NCBI RefSeq assembly: GCF_007655005.1
Contig: NZ_SZVW01000016.1
Span: forward strand, 1-64,000
DNA length: 64,000 nucleotides
Origin: Streptomyces tibetensis
GTDB taxonomy: Bacteria > Actinomycetota > Actinomycetes > Streptomycetales > Streptomycetaceae
Direction of reading: 5' to 3'
Below are positions 15,067 to 23,056 of this stretch, one piece after another (the first letter of the stretch is position 1; each line of letters opens with the position of its first letter). Position numbers and translations under genes: made by a program. The notes under the pieces were generated by a model. It saw only the letters and a list, made by a program, of their open reading frames with translations, was not told where the DNA came from and ran no database searches.

Positions 15067-16098
15067 CTACCGAAGCAGCTGTACGGAGAGGTGCGAGGAC
15101 AGCGCACCGAGGAAGTCGGCCGCGTCGAAGATCTCGCCTGCGGAGACGACACCGACCGTCCTGGTCTGACCGGTGAGGATGCGGTGCACCGCCTCCACGG
15201 CGAGCGGCGCCGTGATGGCGTAGATGTCCTGGCCCCGTGCCACGGCGCGCCGTTCGGCGCCGCCGGAGCGCACGACGACGTCGACGAGGAAGGTCTGCGC
15301 GGACCGGCCGTGCTCGTCGACCGCGGCCGGCGTCGGCGTGCCCGGGGCCACCACGTCCCGGGCCGCGTCGGCCGTCATGTGGGTGCGCACGTCGGGGATG
15401 GACAGGTGGCTGGGGATGGTGACGACGTCGGCCATCGTGAACTCCCCGATGACCGCCCGGGATCCCAGCGGCTCCGGGAAGGGCCACTGGAAGATCGTCG
15501 CCTCGTCGTGGCGGTAGTCCAGCCTCCCGTTCCGGTACACGACCCGCGCACCGCCCCGCCGCTGCCGGGAGACCGTACCCGCGGCCCGCGTCCCGTCCGT
15601 GGGCTGCCAGTCGCTCAGCGCGTAGGCGACGTGCGCCTCGTCGGCCGAGGTCCAGTCGCCCATCGCCGCGGTGGCCAGCAGGTCGCCGAGGCCGCCGAAG
15701 AAGGCCATCGCCGGGACGATGACCGCTCCCGCGGCGCGGGCGCGGTCCGCGAAGTGCGCGAACGTGTCCGCGTTCGCCTCGATCTCGGCCGCCACGTCGA
15801 CGTACGGGACGCCGGCGCGCAGGGCCGCCTCGATCACGGGCGCCGCGGTCGTGGCGAACGGCCCCGCGGAGTTGACCACCGCCTCCGCACCGGCCAGCGC
15901 ACGGTCGAGCGACTCCGGATCGTCGACCGACGCGGGCCGCACCTCGAGACCCGGGTGCGACGCCGCCAGCGCCTTCAGCTTGACCTCGTCGCGGCCGGAG
16001 AGAACCGGCACGAACCCCCGCCGGAGCAGTTCCGCCACCACGAACCGCCCCGTGTGCCCGTACGCACCGAACACCGTCACAACCCGACCCGCTCCCAT
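15067..16098 (-). CDS. Saccharopine dehydrogenase-like NAD(P)-binding oxidoreductase
   Basis: A 343-residue cytosolic protein with an N-terminal Rossmann fold: VVTVFGAYGHTGRFVVAELL at residues 6-25 (GxxGxxG) and VVNSAGPF near 75, typical of the saccharopine dehydrogenase NADP-binding domain family. The C-terminal half contains IFQWPFPEPLGSRAVIGEF, consistent with trans-acting enoyl-reductase or lysine-type dehydrogenase relatives rather than true saccharopine dehydrogenase. ATG at 16098 follows GGGGAGAG. It is divergent from a GlxA-type regulator whose start is 101 bases away, a common arrangement for a regulator and its target. The reaction is unknown. Confidence 0.8.
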   Translation of the reverse strand: MGAGRVVTVFGAYGHTGRFVVAELLRRGFVPVLSGRDEVKLKALAASHPGLEVRPASVDDPESLDRALAGAEAVVNSAGPFATTAAPVIEAALRAGVPYVDVAAEIEANADTFAHFADRARAAGAVIVPAMAFFGGLGDLLATAAMGDWTSADEAHVAYALSDWQPTDGTRAAGTVSRQRRGGARVVYRNGRLDYRHDEATIFQWPFPEPLGSRAVIGEFTMADVVTIPSHLSIPDVRTHMTADAARDVVAPGTPTPAAVDEHGRSAQTFLVDVVVRSGGAERRAVARGQDIYAITAPLAVEAVHRILTGQTRTVGVVSAGEIFDAADFLGALSSHLSVQLLR

Positions 16099-16186
16099 GA
16101 GCTCTCCCCTGTGCTCGAACGATCAACTGAGACCATCCTGGCGGAGCTGAGCATCCGATCGTGAGTGTCTGGAACGACACGCCCCA

Positions 16187-16200
16187 TACAATTACGGACA
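16187..16200 (+). promoter_or_regulatory. -10 box for a leaderless regulator transcript
   Basis: TACAAT at 16187-16192 ends 7 bases before the ATG at 16200 and there is no ribosome binding site, so transcription probably begins at or next to the start codon. The -35 region is poor. Confidence 0.45.
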
Positions 16201-17144
16201 TGACCACTGTCGCGCTCGCCGCCACCGACGGGATGCTGCACTTCGAACTGTCCCTGGCACACGAGGTGTTCGCCGCCGCTCCGGCCGGGGTGACGGCCCC
16301 CTGGTACGACCTCACCGTCTGCGGACCCACCGCCGTACAGGTCGGCCGGTTCAGGCTGGAGCCCGATGCCGGGCTCGACCGGCTTCGGCAGGCCGACACC
16401 GTGATCGTCCCCGGCTGGGCTGACCTCGACGAGGAACCACCGGCGCAACTGGTCGACGCGGTGCGCGACGCCCATGAGGCGGGCGCACGCGTGGCCTCCC
16501 TGTGCACCGGCGCGTTCGTACTGGCAGCGGCAGGGCTTCTCGACGGGCGGCGCGCCACCACGCACTGGGCGCACACTGAGGCCCTGGCCGCCCGTCACCC
16601 GCGGGTGGAGGTCGATCCGGACGTGCTCTACGTGGACAACGGCAGCGTGCTCACCTCCGCCGGCAAGGCCGCCGCCCTGGACTTGTGCCTGCACCTCGTC
16701 CGTCTCGACCTCGGCTCGTCGGTCGCCAACGCCGTCGCCCGCCGCCTGGTCGTGCCACCACACCGGGCGGGCGGCCAGGCCCAGTTCGTCACCGCCCCGG
16801 TGCCCGAGCAGGACGACCACCCGCTCGCCGCCCTGTTCCCCTGGATCATCGAACGGCTCGACCAGCCACTGACCGTGGAGGACCTGGCCCGCCGGGCGGG
16901 GATGAGCTCCCGTCACCTGGGCCGCCACTTCAGGGCGGTGACCGGCACGACCCCCCTTCAGTGGCTGCTGACCCAGCGGATCCGGCACGCCCAGGAACTG
17001 CTGGAGAAGACCGACGACGGAGTCGACACCATCGCGGCGGCCACCGGCATGGGGACCGCCACGACACTGCGCCGCCACTTCAACCGCACGGTCGGCGTGC
17101 CCCCGGACGCCTACCGCAGGACGTTCCGCTCACGGGCGTTCTGA
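16200..17144 (+). CDS. GlxA-family AraC-type regulator with DJ-1/PfpI domain
   Basis: A 314-residue transcription factor. Residues about 5-175 form a DJ-1/PfpI-like amidotransferase domain with the nucleophile-elbow segment SLCTGAFVLAAAGLLDGR; residues about 215-310 hold two AraC helix-turn-helix motifs (VEDLARRAGMSSRHLGRHF and TIAAATGMGTATTLRRHF). ATG at 16200 is preferred over a GTG at 16161 because of the adjacent -10 box. It is divergent from the saccharopine dehydrogenase-like gene, which it probably controls, and its 3' end is 12 bases from a convergent gene. The signal recognised is unknown. Confidence 0.9.
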   Translation: MTTVALAATDGMLHFELSLAHEVFAAAPAGVTAPWYDLTVCGPTAVQVGRFRLEPDAGLDRLRQADTVIVPGWADLDEEPPAQLVDAVRDAHEAGARVASLCTGAFVLAAAGLLDGRRATTHWAHTEALAARHPRVEVDPDVLYVDNGSVLTSAGKAAALDLCLHLVRLDLGSSVANAVARRLVVPPHRAGGQAQFVTAPVPEQDDHPLAALFPWIIERLDQPLTVEDLARRAGMSSRHLGRHFRAVTGTTPLQWLLTQRIRHAQELLEKTDDGVDTIAAATGMGTATTLRRHFNRTVGVPPDAYRRTFRSRAF

Positions 17145-17156
17145 TCGCGGAGGAAG

Positions 17157-17816
17157 CTACGCCCGGCCGGCGCCGTACAGGACGGCGAACACCCCCGCGG
17201 TGCGGGTGCCCTCCGGCGTCTCCCAGGTGCCGCTGACGTGGCCCACGGCTCCCCGCGGAGGGAGGATCCGGCCGTCCGAAGCCGGCTGAAGGACGCGGTG
17301 CAGACGAAGGGTCGTGCCCTGCGGCGTGGTCAGCGCGGTGCCCTCCTCGTCGTCGGTCGCGGTGAAGTCCTTGGAGAAGTGCCCTTCACCGGTGCAGGAG
17401 GCGATGACCTCGTGCGCGGGGGTGTCGCTGACGTTCTGGTCCTGGGCCTGCGCCCGCCCCTCGATCAGGGCCGCCAACCGGTCGGCCAGCACCGGGTCAT
17501 GGCAACCGTCGTAGGCCCAGCGCTGCCCCAGCACACCGTGCTCCATCGTGCCGACCAGAGTGTGCTCCGCCCCTTCGAGCGGCGCGCCGCGATAGGTGAG
17601 GGGCACCAGGTACGCCACCGGCTGAGGACCGGAGGCGTCGGTGACCACCATGAACTCCATCCCCACCTCGCCCTGCGGATCGTCGAGCCGGAAGCCGCCC
17701 GCCTTCGTCAACGCCGGTTCGCCGGCGCCACCCCGGTACCACGGACGGGACGGCAGCCAGGACGTGAGCAGTTCCAGCTTGGTCGGCTTCAGGGTGGTGC
17801 GGTGGATGACGGCCAT
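17157..17816 (-). CDS. Maltokinase N-terminal cap-like domain protein
   Basis: A 219-residue protein that begins MAVIHRTTLKPTKLELL and continues with WLPSRPWYRGG, GGFRLDDPQGEVGMEF, PLTYRGAPLEGAEHTL and TMEHGVLGQRWAYDGCHDPV. This is the pattern of the maltokinase N-terminal cap family seen as free-standing proteins in Streptomyces. The kinase catalytic domain is absent and no catalytic motif is evident. ATG at 17816 is taken, with AAGGGA 9 bases upstream; an in-frame ATG at 17846 is possible. Function is unknown beyond the fold. It converges with the GlxA-like regulator and is divergent from the RibD-like gene, separated by about 150 bases. Confidence 0.75.
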   Translation of the reverse strand: MAVIHRTTLKPTKLELLTSWLPSRPWYRGGAGEPALTKAGGFRLDDPQGEVGMEFMVVTDASGPQPVAYLVPLTYRGAPLEGAEHTLVGTMEHGVLGQRWAYDGCHDPVLADRLAALIEGRAQAQDQNVSDTPAHEVIASCTGEGHFSKDFTATDDEEGTALTTPQGTTLRLHRVLQPASDGRILPPRGAVGHVSGTWETPEGTRTAGVFAVLYGAGRA

Positions 17817-17969
17817 GCCGAAGGGTCCCTTCCCACGAGTCATACGGGCGATCACACTTTCGCATCCGCGTGGCGTCGGCACAGCTATGGCAGACGGCAG
17901 TCCGTGCGCGTAGGTTCCGGAACCTGCCGCCGAGTTTCCGATACCGAACGCCACGCGGAGGAGAAGACC

Positions 17970-18590
17970 ATGACCACGCCGACGAGCAGGGTGATCTGCG
18001 ACATCACGATCTCGGCCGACGGGTACTCGGCAGGGCTCGACCAGACCGAGGAGCGTCCGTTCGGAGACGACGGCGGTGACGGCTCGGGCGCCGGGCTGCA
18101 CGCCTGGATGTTCGACACACCCGACGAGAACCGGGTCGAGATCGACCGGCTGAACACGGCCGGGGCGTTCATCATGGGGCGCAACATGTTCGGCCCGGTA
18201 CGGGGCGCTTGGGATCGCCGCTGGAACGGCTGGTGGGGTGGCGATCCGCCGTTCCATGCGCCGGTGTTCGTACTGACCCACCACGCGCGCGAGCCGCAGC
18301 CGATGGACGGCGGCACCACGTACCACTTCGTCACCGACGGCATCGTGTCCGCCCTGGACATGGCGCGCACGGCCGCCGGCGGTGTCGATGTCACCGTCCT
18401 CGGCGGCGCGACCACGATCAACCAGTACCTCGCCGCCGGCCTGATCGACGAGCTGCGGCTGCACATCGCGCCCCTCACCCTCGGCGCCGGCACGCGGCTG
18501 TTCGAGGGCGTCCCGCCGCTGGAACTGGAGCAGTTGACGGCACGGGCAGCGAGCCGGGTGACGCACGTGACCTACCGCGTGTCGACCTGA
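17970..18590 (+). CDS. Dihydrofolate reductase/RibD C-terminal family protein
   Basis: A 206-residue cytosolic reductase-fold protein. VICDITISADGYSAG at the N-terminus is the usual RibD-C substrate-loop start, AFIMGRNMFGPVRG near residue 70 matches the cofactor-binding MGR motif, and VTVLGGATTINQYLAAGLIDELRLHIAPLTLGAGTRLF is the characteristic C-terminal signature with GGA for NADPH. ATG at 17970 has GGAGGAG 6-9 bases upstream. Members are used as generic reductases; substrate unknown. Its 3' end overlaps that of the convergent sigma factor gene by 19 bp (18572-18590). Confidence 0.88.
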   Translation: MTTPTSRVICDITISADGYSAGLDQTEERPFGDDGGDGSGAGLHAWMFDTPDENRVEIDRLNTAGAFIMGRNMFGPVRGAWDRRWNGWWGGDPPFHAPVFVLTHHAREPQPMDGGTTYHFVTDGIVSALDMARTAAGGVDVTVLGGATTINQYLAAGLIDELRLHIAPLTLGAGTRLFEGVPPLELEQLTARAASRVTHVTYRVST

Positions 18591-19393
18591 GCGCTCGGGA
18601 GGCCGGAGAAGATCACCCCCGGGTGGGACGGCGCCTCGTTCAGCACCCACAGCCCGATCAGTGTGGCCAGTGCGAACACGACGGTGATGAGCACGGCAAG
18701 GACCAGCCGGCGGCGGCGTACGCGGCGCAGCCACTCACCGCGTGCCGTGCGGTAGGCGTCCGGCGCGGCTTGCACCCCGCCGGCCGGCGCGGCCAGGGCC
18801 TCGGCCAGCTCCCGTTCCGTGCGGTCCGGGTCGGTGTGGTTCATCGCCCGGGTCAGCGCGGCGAGGCCGCGCGCGGTGTGCGTCTTCACCGAACCGGAGG
18901 AGATGCCCATCGCGGCGGCGACCTCGCCCTCGTTCAGCCCGAGCCAGTGCCGCAGCACCAGCGCCTCGCACTGCCGGGCCGGCAGGTGTTGCAGCGCGTC
19001 GATCAGGACGCGCTGGTCGTCACGGAGCAGCGCGGCGCCCTCGGTGGAGACGACCGTCTCCTCGGGCGGGTTCTTCACGTGCTTGCGGGGGACCTGGAGG
19101 TGCCGGATGCGCATCCGGGTCAGATTGCACACCGTGGAGCGCAGATACGCCTCCGCCGCCTCGGTGTCCCTCGGCCGACGCCACTTCCGGTAGATCTGGT
19201 AGTACGCCTCGGCCACCACGTTCTCCGGGTCGTCCGCGCCCAGCAGCACGGCCAGGCGCAGCATCGAGGCGTGGTGCAGCTCGAAGAGCCCCGCGAGTCC
19301 GGCCTCGCGCTCCAGCTCCGCCGGGTCGGCCGGCGCGGGCGTCAGCGCCTCGACGTCGGGTTCCGGCACGGGGATCGGGTGTCTGGGTCTCAC
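18572..19393 (-). CDS. ECF sigma factor with C-terminal transmembrane segment
   Basis: A 273-residue sigma-70 family factor. Region 2 is around residues 30-105 (LFELHHASMLRLAVLLGADDPENVVAEAYYQIYRK), and region 4 around 130-190 includes ALQHLPARQCEALVLRHW and a helix-turn-helix EGEVAAAMGISSGSVKTHTARG. After a charged linker, residues about 228-250 are strongly hydrophobic (LVLAVLITVVFALATLIGLW), followed by a short outside tail. The factor may therefore be membrane-tethered and need release, or the tail may substitute for a separate anti-sigma factor; no anti-sigma gene is adjacent. GTG at 19393 overlaps the stop of the small upstream reading frame in a GTGA arrangement. Confidence 0.85.
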   Translation of the reverse strand: MRPRHPIPVPEPDVEALTPAPADPAELEREAGLAGLFELHHASMLRLAVLLGADDPENVVAEAYYQIYRKWRRPRDTEAAEAYLRSTVCNLTRMRIRHLQVPRKHVKNPPEETVVSTEGAALLRDDQRVLIDALQHLPARQCEALVLRHWLGLNEGEVAAAMGISSGSVKTHTARGLAALTRAMNHTDPDRTERELAEALAAPAGGVQAAPDAYRTARGEWLRRVRRRRLVLAVLITVVFALATLIGLWVLNEAPSHPGVIFSGLPSAQVDTR

Positions 19394-19602
19394 TGCTGGT
19401 TCGCTCCCGTCTCCGGACGCCGCCCGACGGTCAGGCGCGACGGCAGGTCGGTCAGGTCGGCGCCGCGCGGGACGCCGACACGTTCGAGTACGGCGGTGCC
19501 GGCCATCGCGACGATCAGGTTGAGCACGAGCGCGGCGAGGCCGGCGTAGATCTCCAGCGGCCCGGAACCGAGGCCCACGATGGAGGAGAACCCCTCGCGC
19601 AC
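19390..19602 (-). pseudogene. Probable C-terminal remnant of a sodium/solute symporter
   Basis: Seventy codons read GSGPLEIYAGLAALVLNLIV with AGTAVL and a polar tail, resembling the last membrane span and cytoplasmic end of SSS-type symporters. Nothing symporter-like continues upstream in the same frame, which becomes Arg/Pro-rich, so this is probably the leftover 3' end of a transporter gene. It could instead be a small one-span membrane protein starting at GTG 19602. Its stop overlaps the sigma factor start by 4 bp, so if translated it would couple to that gene. Confidence 0.4.
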
Positions 19603-19680
19603 GACCAGGAAGGTCCCCGGCCGAGCCCGGGCGACCGCACCCCGAGCCGTCCCGGACCACCGGGTGAGACCCGGCGCGGC

Positions 19681-20316
19681 TCAACTGCCCACGACGCTGC
19701 GGAAGTCGCGCAGCGCGAGGGACAACAGCGGCCGATGCCGGCCGAGGGCGGACAGGGGATCTTCGGCCCCCGTCATGACGCGGCCGCGGCCGAGGGCGGG
19801 CCGTCCGCTGATCCGCATGGGGACGCGGCACTCCTCACCGTCGGACAACTGCTGGAACAGGTGGGCACGGGCCGGCAGTCGGCAGGGCAGCCGCAGCACA
19901 TCGCGGTACGTCAGGCGGACGGTCGGAGTCCCGGGAACGGTCAGCTCGCCCCGGGCGCTCCGGCCCTCCGCGTGGAGTGTGATCGCGCCCCGCTCTTTCG
20001 GGATGCCCCACAAGGCGCGTCCCCCGGCGAGGGACCGTTCGTCGTCGACCCAGGCGGCCACGGTGCTGGCGGCGAGGCGGCGTCCGTGGCGCACGACCAG
20101 GGCGATGAGGAACTCGCGGTAGGTGAGGACGCCCCCGGGCCGGTAGTCCACCCAGAAGGTGACCAGGGTGGCGCGGCGCCGCACGATCCATGGGCGGGCC
20201 CCGGACGGCAGGGACCAGGGCGGCAGCTCGCCCACGGGGACGCGCCACAGCGAGACGATCATGTCGCCGGTCAGGTGCCACGGCGAGGGGGGAAAGGGGA
20301 CGGCTGGTCGTTCCAC
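19681..20316 (-). CDS. Acetoacetate decarboxylase-family protein
   Basis: About 211 residues. PPSPWHLTGDMIVSLWRVP near the start, TFWVDYRPGGVLTYREFLIA near 60, and ALWGIPKERGAITL near 105 match the acetoacetate decarboxylase-like (ADC) family. The GTG at 20316 begins just before the conserved PWHLTG block; an in-frame GTG at 20367 would add 17 residues, and neither has a convincing ribosome binding site. Streptomyces proteins of this branch are mostly uncharacterised, and I could not confirm the Schiff-base lysine of true decarboxylases. It lies 57 bases or more downstream of the exporter gene on the same strand. Confidence 0.7.
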   Translation of the reverse strand: MERPAVPFPPSPWHLTGDMIVSLWRVPVGELPPWSLPSGARPWIVRRRATLVTFWVDYRPGGVLTYREFLIALVVRHGRRLAASTVAAWVDDERSLAGGRALWGIPKERGAITLHAEGRSARGELTVPGTPTVRLTYRDVLRLPCRLPARAHLFQQLSDGEECRVPMRISGRPALGRGRVMTGAEDPLSALGRHRPLLSLALRDFRSVVGS

Positions 20317-20424
20317 GGCGTGATGACCGACTTCCTCGCTTCGGACTCGTACGCCCGATTGTTCCACTCGACACGGCGGGGGCGGGCCCGCGGCGCGACG
20401 CCACGGGCCCGCCCCCGGTCGCTG

Positions 20425-22314
20425 TCAGCGGTCGTCGGCCAGCGCGACGAGTTCGGCGAACAGGCCGCCGGCGTGGACGAGCTCGTCGTACGTCCCCTGC
20501 TCGACGACCCGGCCCTTGTCCATGACGAGGACGCGGTCGGCGAGACGGGTGTTCGCCAGTTGGTGGGTGACGACGATCGTCATGCGTTCGGCGGCGATCC
20601 TCTTGATCTCCAGGAAGATCGCGTGTTCGCCGCGGGCGTCCATCTGGGATGTCGGCTCGTCCAGGATCAGCAGCGGCGTCCGGCGGTACAGGGCGCGTGC
20701 GCACACCAGCCGCTGCCACTGCCCGCCGGAGAGTTCGGCGCCGCCCCACAGCTCCTTGGCGAGCAGTGTGTCGAGTTGCCGGGGCAGCTTCTCGATGGCC
20801 TCACGCATGCCCACGGCGTCGACGACATCCCACACGGGAGTGTCGTCGAAGCTCTTCGGCTGCCCGAGGGTGATGTTCTCGCGGGCGCGCAGCGGCCAGC
20901 AGGCGAAGTTCTGCGGTACGAGCGCGGTCCGTTTCCACACCGCGTCGGGATCGGCGTGCGCCAGGTCGACGCCGTCCCACAGCACGCGTCCCTTGTCGGC
21001 GAGGAGGATACCGGTGATGAGCTTGGCGAGGGTGGACTTGCCCGAGCCGTTCTCGCCGACGATCGCCAGGATCTCGCCCCGGCGCAGGGCGAGCGACACC
21101 CCCGCCACGGCAGGCTCCTCCTTGCCCGGGTATCGGTACACGACCTCGTCGAGACGGATCTCCTCGACGCGCTCCGGGATGGTCAGCTCACCGCGCCGCG
21201 GGGCGCGTTCGGCGGCCATGTCGAGGAAGGCCCGCATGTCGGCCAGGTAGAGCGAGGTGTGGAACATCGCGGCGCCGTGGATGACGAACTGGCCGAGCGC
21301 GGCGAGCGTGGTCTGCACGGCGACGACGGCCGTGGCGGCGACGGGCAGGGCGACCCGGCCGTCGGCGGCCAGCCATGCGAGGGTGGCCCAGGTGCACAGC
21401 AGGAACACTCCCCCGAGGGCGCTGGTGGTCAGCACGATGCGCAGCAGGCGCGGGGCGGCGGTGAGAGTGCGCTGGTCGATGCGGTCGGACAGGGACCGGT
21501 ACCAGAAGACGAGATAGCCGGTCATGCCGTTGGCGCGGACCTCGTCGCCGAATCGGGAGTACGTGGCCCACCAGCGCATCATGGAGCGCACGTTGCGGTC
21601 GCCGACGTTGAGGTAGTGGGTCTCGTAGTCGACGCGGGCGGACAGGACGGCCCCGGCGCCGGCCGGGAGGACGGCCAGGAGCAGCAGGGGCAGCATCAGC
21701 GGGTGCAGTGCGGTGATGACTCCGCTCGCGGCGATCATGCGGATCAGCGCCGACAGGAACCGCTGGGCGTCCTGGACCATCATCCGGGTGCGGGTGACCC
21801 CGACTTCGGCGGCTTCCTGCCGGTCGGCGAAGCCGTCCTCGCCGTACGCGGCGGTCTCCACCCGGCACACGGCGGCGACCAGGGCGATGTCGGCCTCGGT
21901 CGTCAGCAGCGGAGTGATCCGGCCGTCGGCGTAGGAGGAGAGGGCACTGGTGATCCGGCCGGCGGCCGCGGCCGCCGTCACCACGATCAGGGCCGGCAGC
22001 GCGCCGTGCAGGCGTTCGGGAACGGTGCCGCTGCCGAGGACGTGCGTCATGGCCTGCGCGGTGAACGCGAGGACGACGGCCGCCGCGATGCCGGTGAGGA
22101 GCTGGCATGCGAGGAGCAACACGACGCCGGTCCTGTCGACGGCCCACGCCATCCGCGCGGTGTGTGCGAGTACGGACGGCAGGCGGCGGCACATGGCTCC
22201 GAAACCGGCGTCTGCCAGCGGGTTCTTGCCGTACTTCCCGCCGAACTCGAGGGTCGCGGGCGGGGGAGGAGGCGGGGTGTTCTCGTCAGCGGTCGAGGCA
22301 TGGGTCACTGTCAC
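20425..22314 (-). CDS. ABC transporter, fused permease and ATPase (exporter type)
   Basis: A 629-residue half-transporter. After a Pro-rich cytoplasmic start, residues about 55-330 form the six-span membrane domain (hydrophobic blocks such as GVVLLLACQLLTGIAAAVVL). The nucleotide-binding domain follows from about 370, with Walker A GENGSGKST, Q-loop VPQNF, signature ELSGGQWQR, Walker B LLILDEPTS and switch VTHQLA. It should act as a dimer exporting a small molecule or peptide. GTG at 22314 has GGAGGG 6-8 bases upstream and is the favoured start. No cognate peptide or biosynthetic gene is adjacent. A very long reading frame on the opposite strand is an antisense artefact of GC-rich coding sequence. 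Confidence 0.88.
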   Translation of the reverse strand: MTVTHASTADENTPPPPPPATLEFGGKYGKNPLADAGFGAMCRRLPSVLAHTARMAWAVDRTGVVLLLACQLLTGIAAAVVLAFTAQAMTHVLGSGTVPERLHGALPALIVVTAAAAAGRITSALSSYADGRITPLLTTEADIALVAAVCRVETAAYGEDGFADRQEAAEVGVTRTRMMVQDAQRFLSALIRMIAASGVITALHPLMLPLLLLAVLPAGAGAVLSARVDYETHYLNVGDRNVRSMMRWWATYSRFGDEVRANGMTGYLVFWYRSLSDRIDQRTLTAAPRLLRIVLTTSALGGVFLLCTWATLAWLAADGRVALPVAATAVVAVQTTLAALGQFVIHGAAMFHTSLYLADMRAFLDMAAERAPRRGELTIPERVEEIRLDEVVYRYPGKEEPAVAGVSLALRRGEILAIVGENGSGKSTLAKLITGILLADKGRVLWDGVDLAHADPDAVWKRTALVPQNFACWPLRARENITLGQPKSFDDTPVWDVVDAVGMREAIEKLPRQLDTLLAKELWGGAELSGGQWQRLVCARALYRRTPLLILDEPTSQMDARGEHAIFLEIKRIAAERMTIVVTHQLANTRLADRVLVMDKGRVVEQGTYDELVHAGGLFAELVALADDR

Positions 22315-22439
22315 CTGGGGCCCTCCTGGAGGTCCGTGCCGCGCCCGGACGGCTCGGCGGTGCACGGCCTAACGACATGACCCCTGATTCGAACGCGCTC
22401 GATTCCGGACGCGCCGAGTCCCTTGCCGCACAAGGGGTC

Positions 22440-22474
22440 GACGGGAGCGGCTCGTTGTTGGGGCCGCTCCCGTC
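22440..22474 (-). terminator. Hairpin terminator after the small membrane protein gene
   Basis: A perfect 12-bp stem, gacgggagcggc at 22440-22451 with its complement at 22463-22474, closes an 11-base loop. It lies 81 bases downstream of the gene ending at 22555 and upstream of the exporter start at 22314. Confidence 0.7.
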
Positions 22475-22554
22475 GGCCCGGGGTTGGCCGAATCGCGGAG
22501 GCTTGAAACGCATGAGGCGCATGGGTTTCGGAGCCGCGGGACGGACCGCTCGGC

Positions 22555-22956
22555 CTACTTCGCTCCGGTCGGTCCCGTGCCGGATCTCACCGCCGGGGCC
22601 AGCGCCAGCACGCTCAGGCCGAACATCAGCACGCCCAGGGGGAGATGGACCGACGGGACGTGCGCGATGCCGAGCACGACCTGGAGCGAGGCGAGCGCGA
22701 GGAAACCCGAGGCGTACCAGATCGGGCGGGGCGAGCCGCCGCCCGGCTTCCACGCCAGCACCGCCGCGAGCACGTACACCATCGACGCCCCGTACATCAC
22801 ACGCGCCCCGACGCTGTGCAGCATCTCCCCGTAGGACGAGGTCAGCAGCAATCCGGCGGACACCGCCTGGAGGAAGATCGTCAGGGTCTGCAGGGCGATC
22901 GCGATCTGCAGGAACGCGGTGCCACGCCGTGCCGCCGCTGTCACTTGAGTGGCCAT
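22555..22956 (-). CDS. Small four-span membrane protein
   Basis: A 133-residue integral membrane protein with hydrophobic segments at about residues 15-38, 45-62, 75-95 and 100-120 and short polar loops. The general pattern resembles DoxX-like or DUF-type small membrane proteins but I do not recognise a specific family. ATG at 22956 follows AGGA at 8 bases. It is divergent from an ECF41-type sigma factor gene starting at 23057, with only 100 bases between the starts, which suggests that it is a target or partner of that sigma factor. ECF41 factors are usually next to an oxidoreductase or DoxX-like gene, so the arrangement fits. Confidence 0.7.
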   Translation of the reverse strand: MATQVTAAARRGTAFLQIAIALQTLTIFLQAVSAGLLLTSSYGEMLHSVGARVMYGASMVYVLAAVLAWKPGGGSPRPIWYASGFLALASLQVVLGIAHVPSVHLPLGVLMFGLSVLALAPAVRSGTGPTGAK

Positions 22957-23056
22957 GTCACAGTCCTCTCTTCCGCCCTCGGGCAGGAGATCGATAAGGT
23001 CTCGACAGCCCGACGACGCGGGAGCGCGAAAGGTAAGGCGAGGGGGACGCCGACTT

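Noticed and set aside
18742..22380. A 1212-codon open frame on the plus strand
   Set aside because: It lies antisense to the sigma factor, the decarboxylase-like gene and the ABC exporter, and its translation is low-complexity Arg/Gly/Asp/Gln-rich. It is the usual mirror frame of GC-rich coding DNA.
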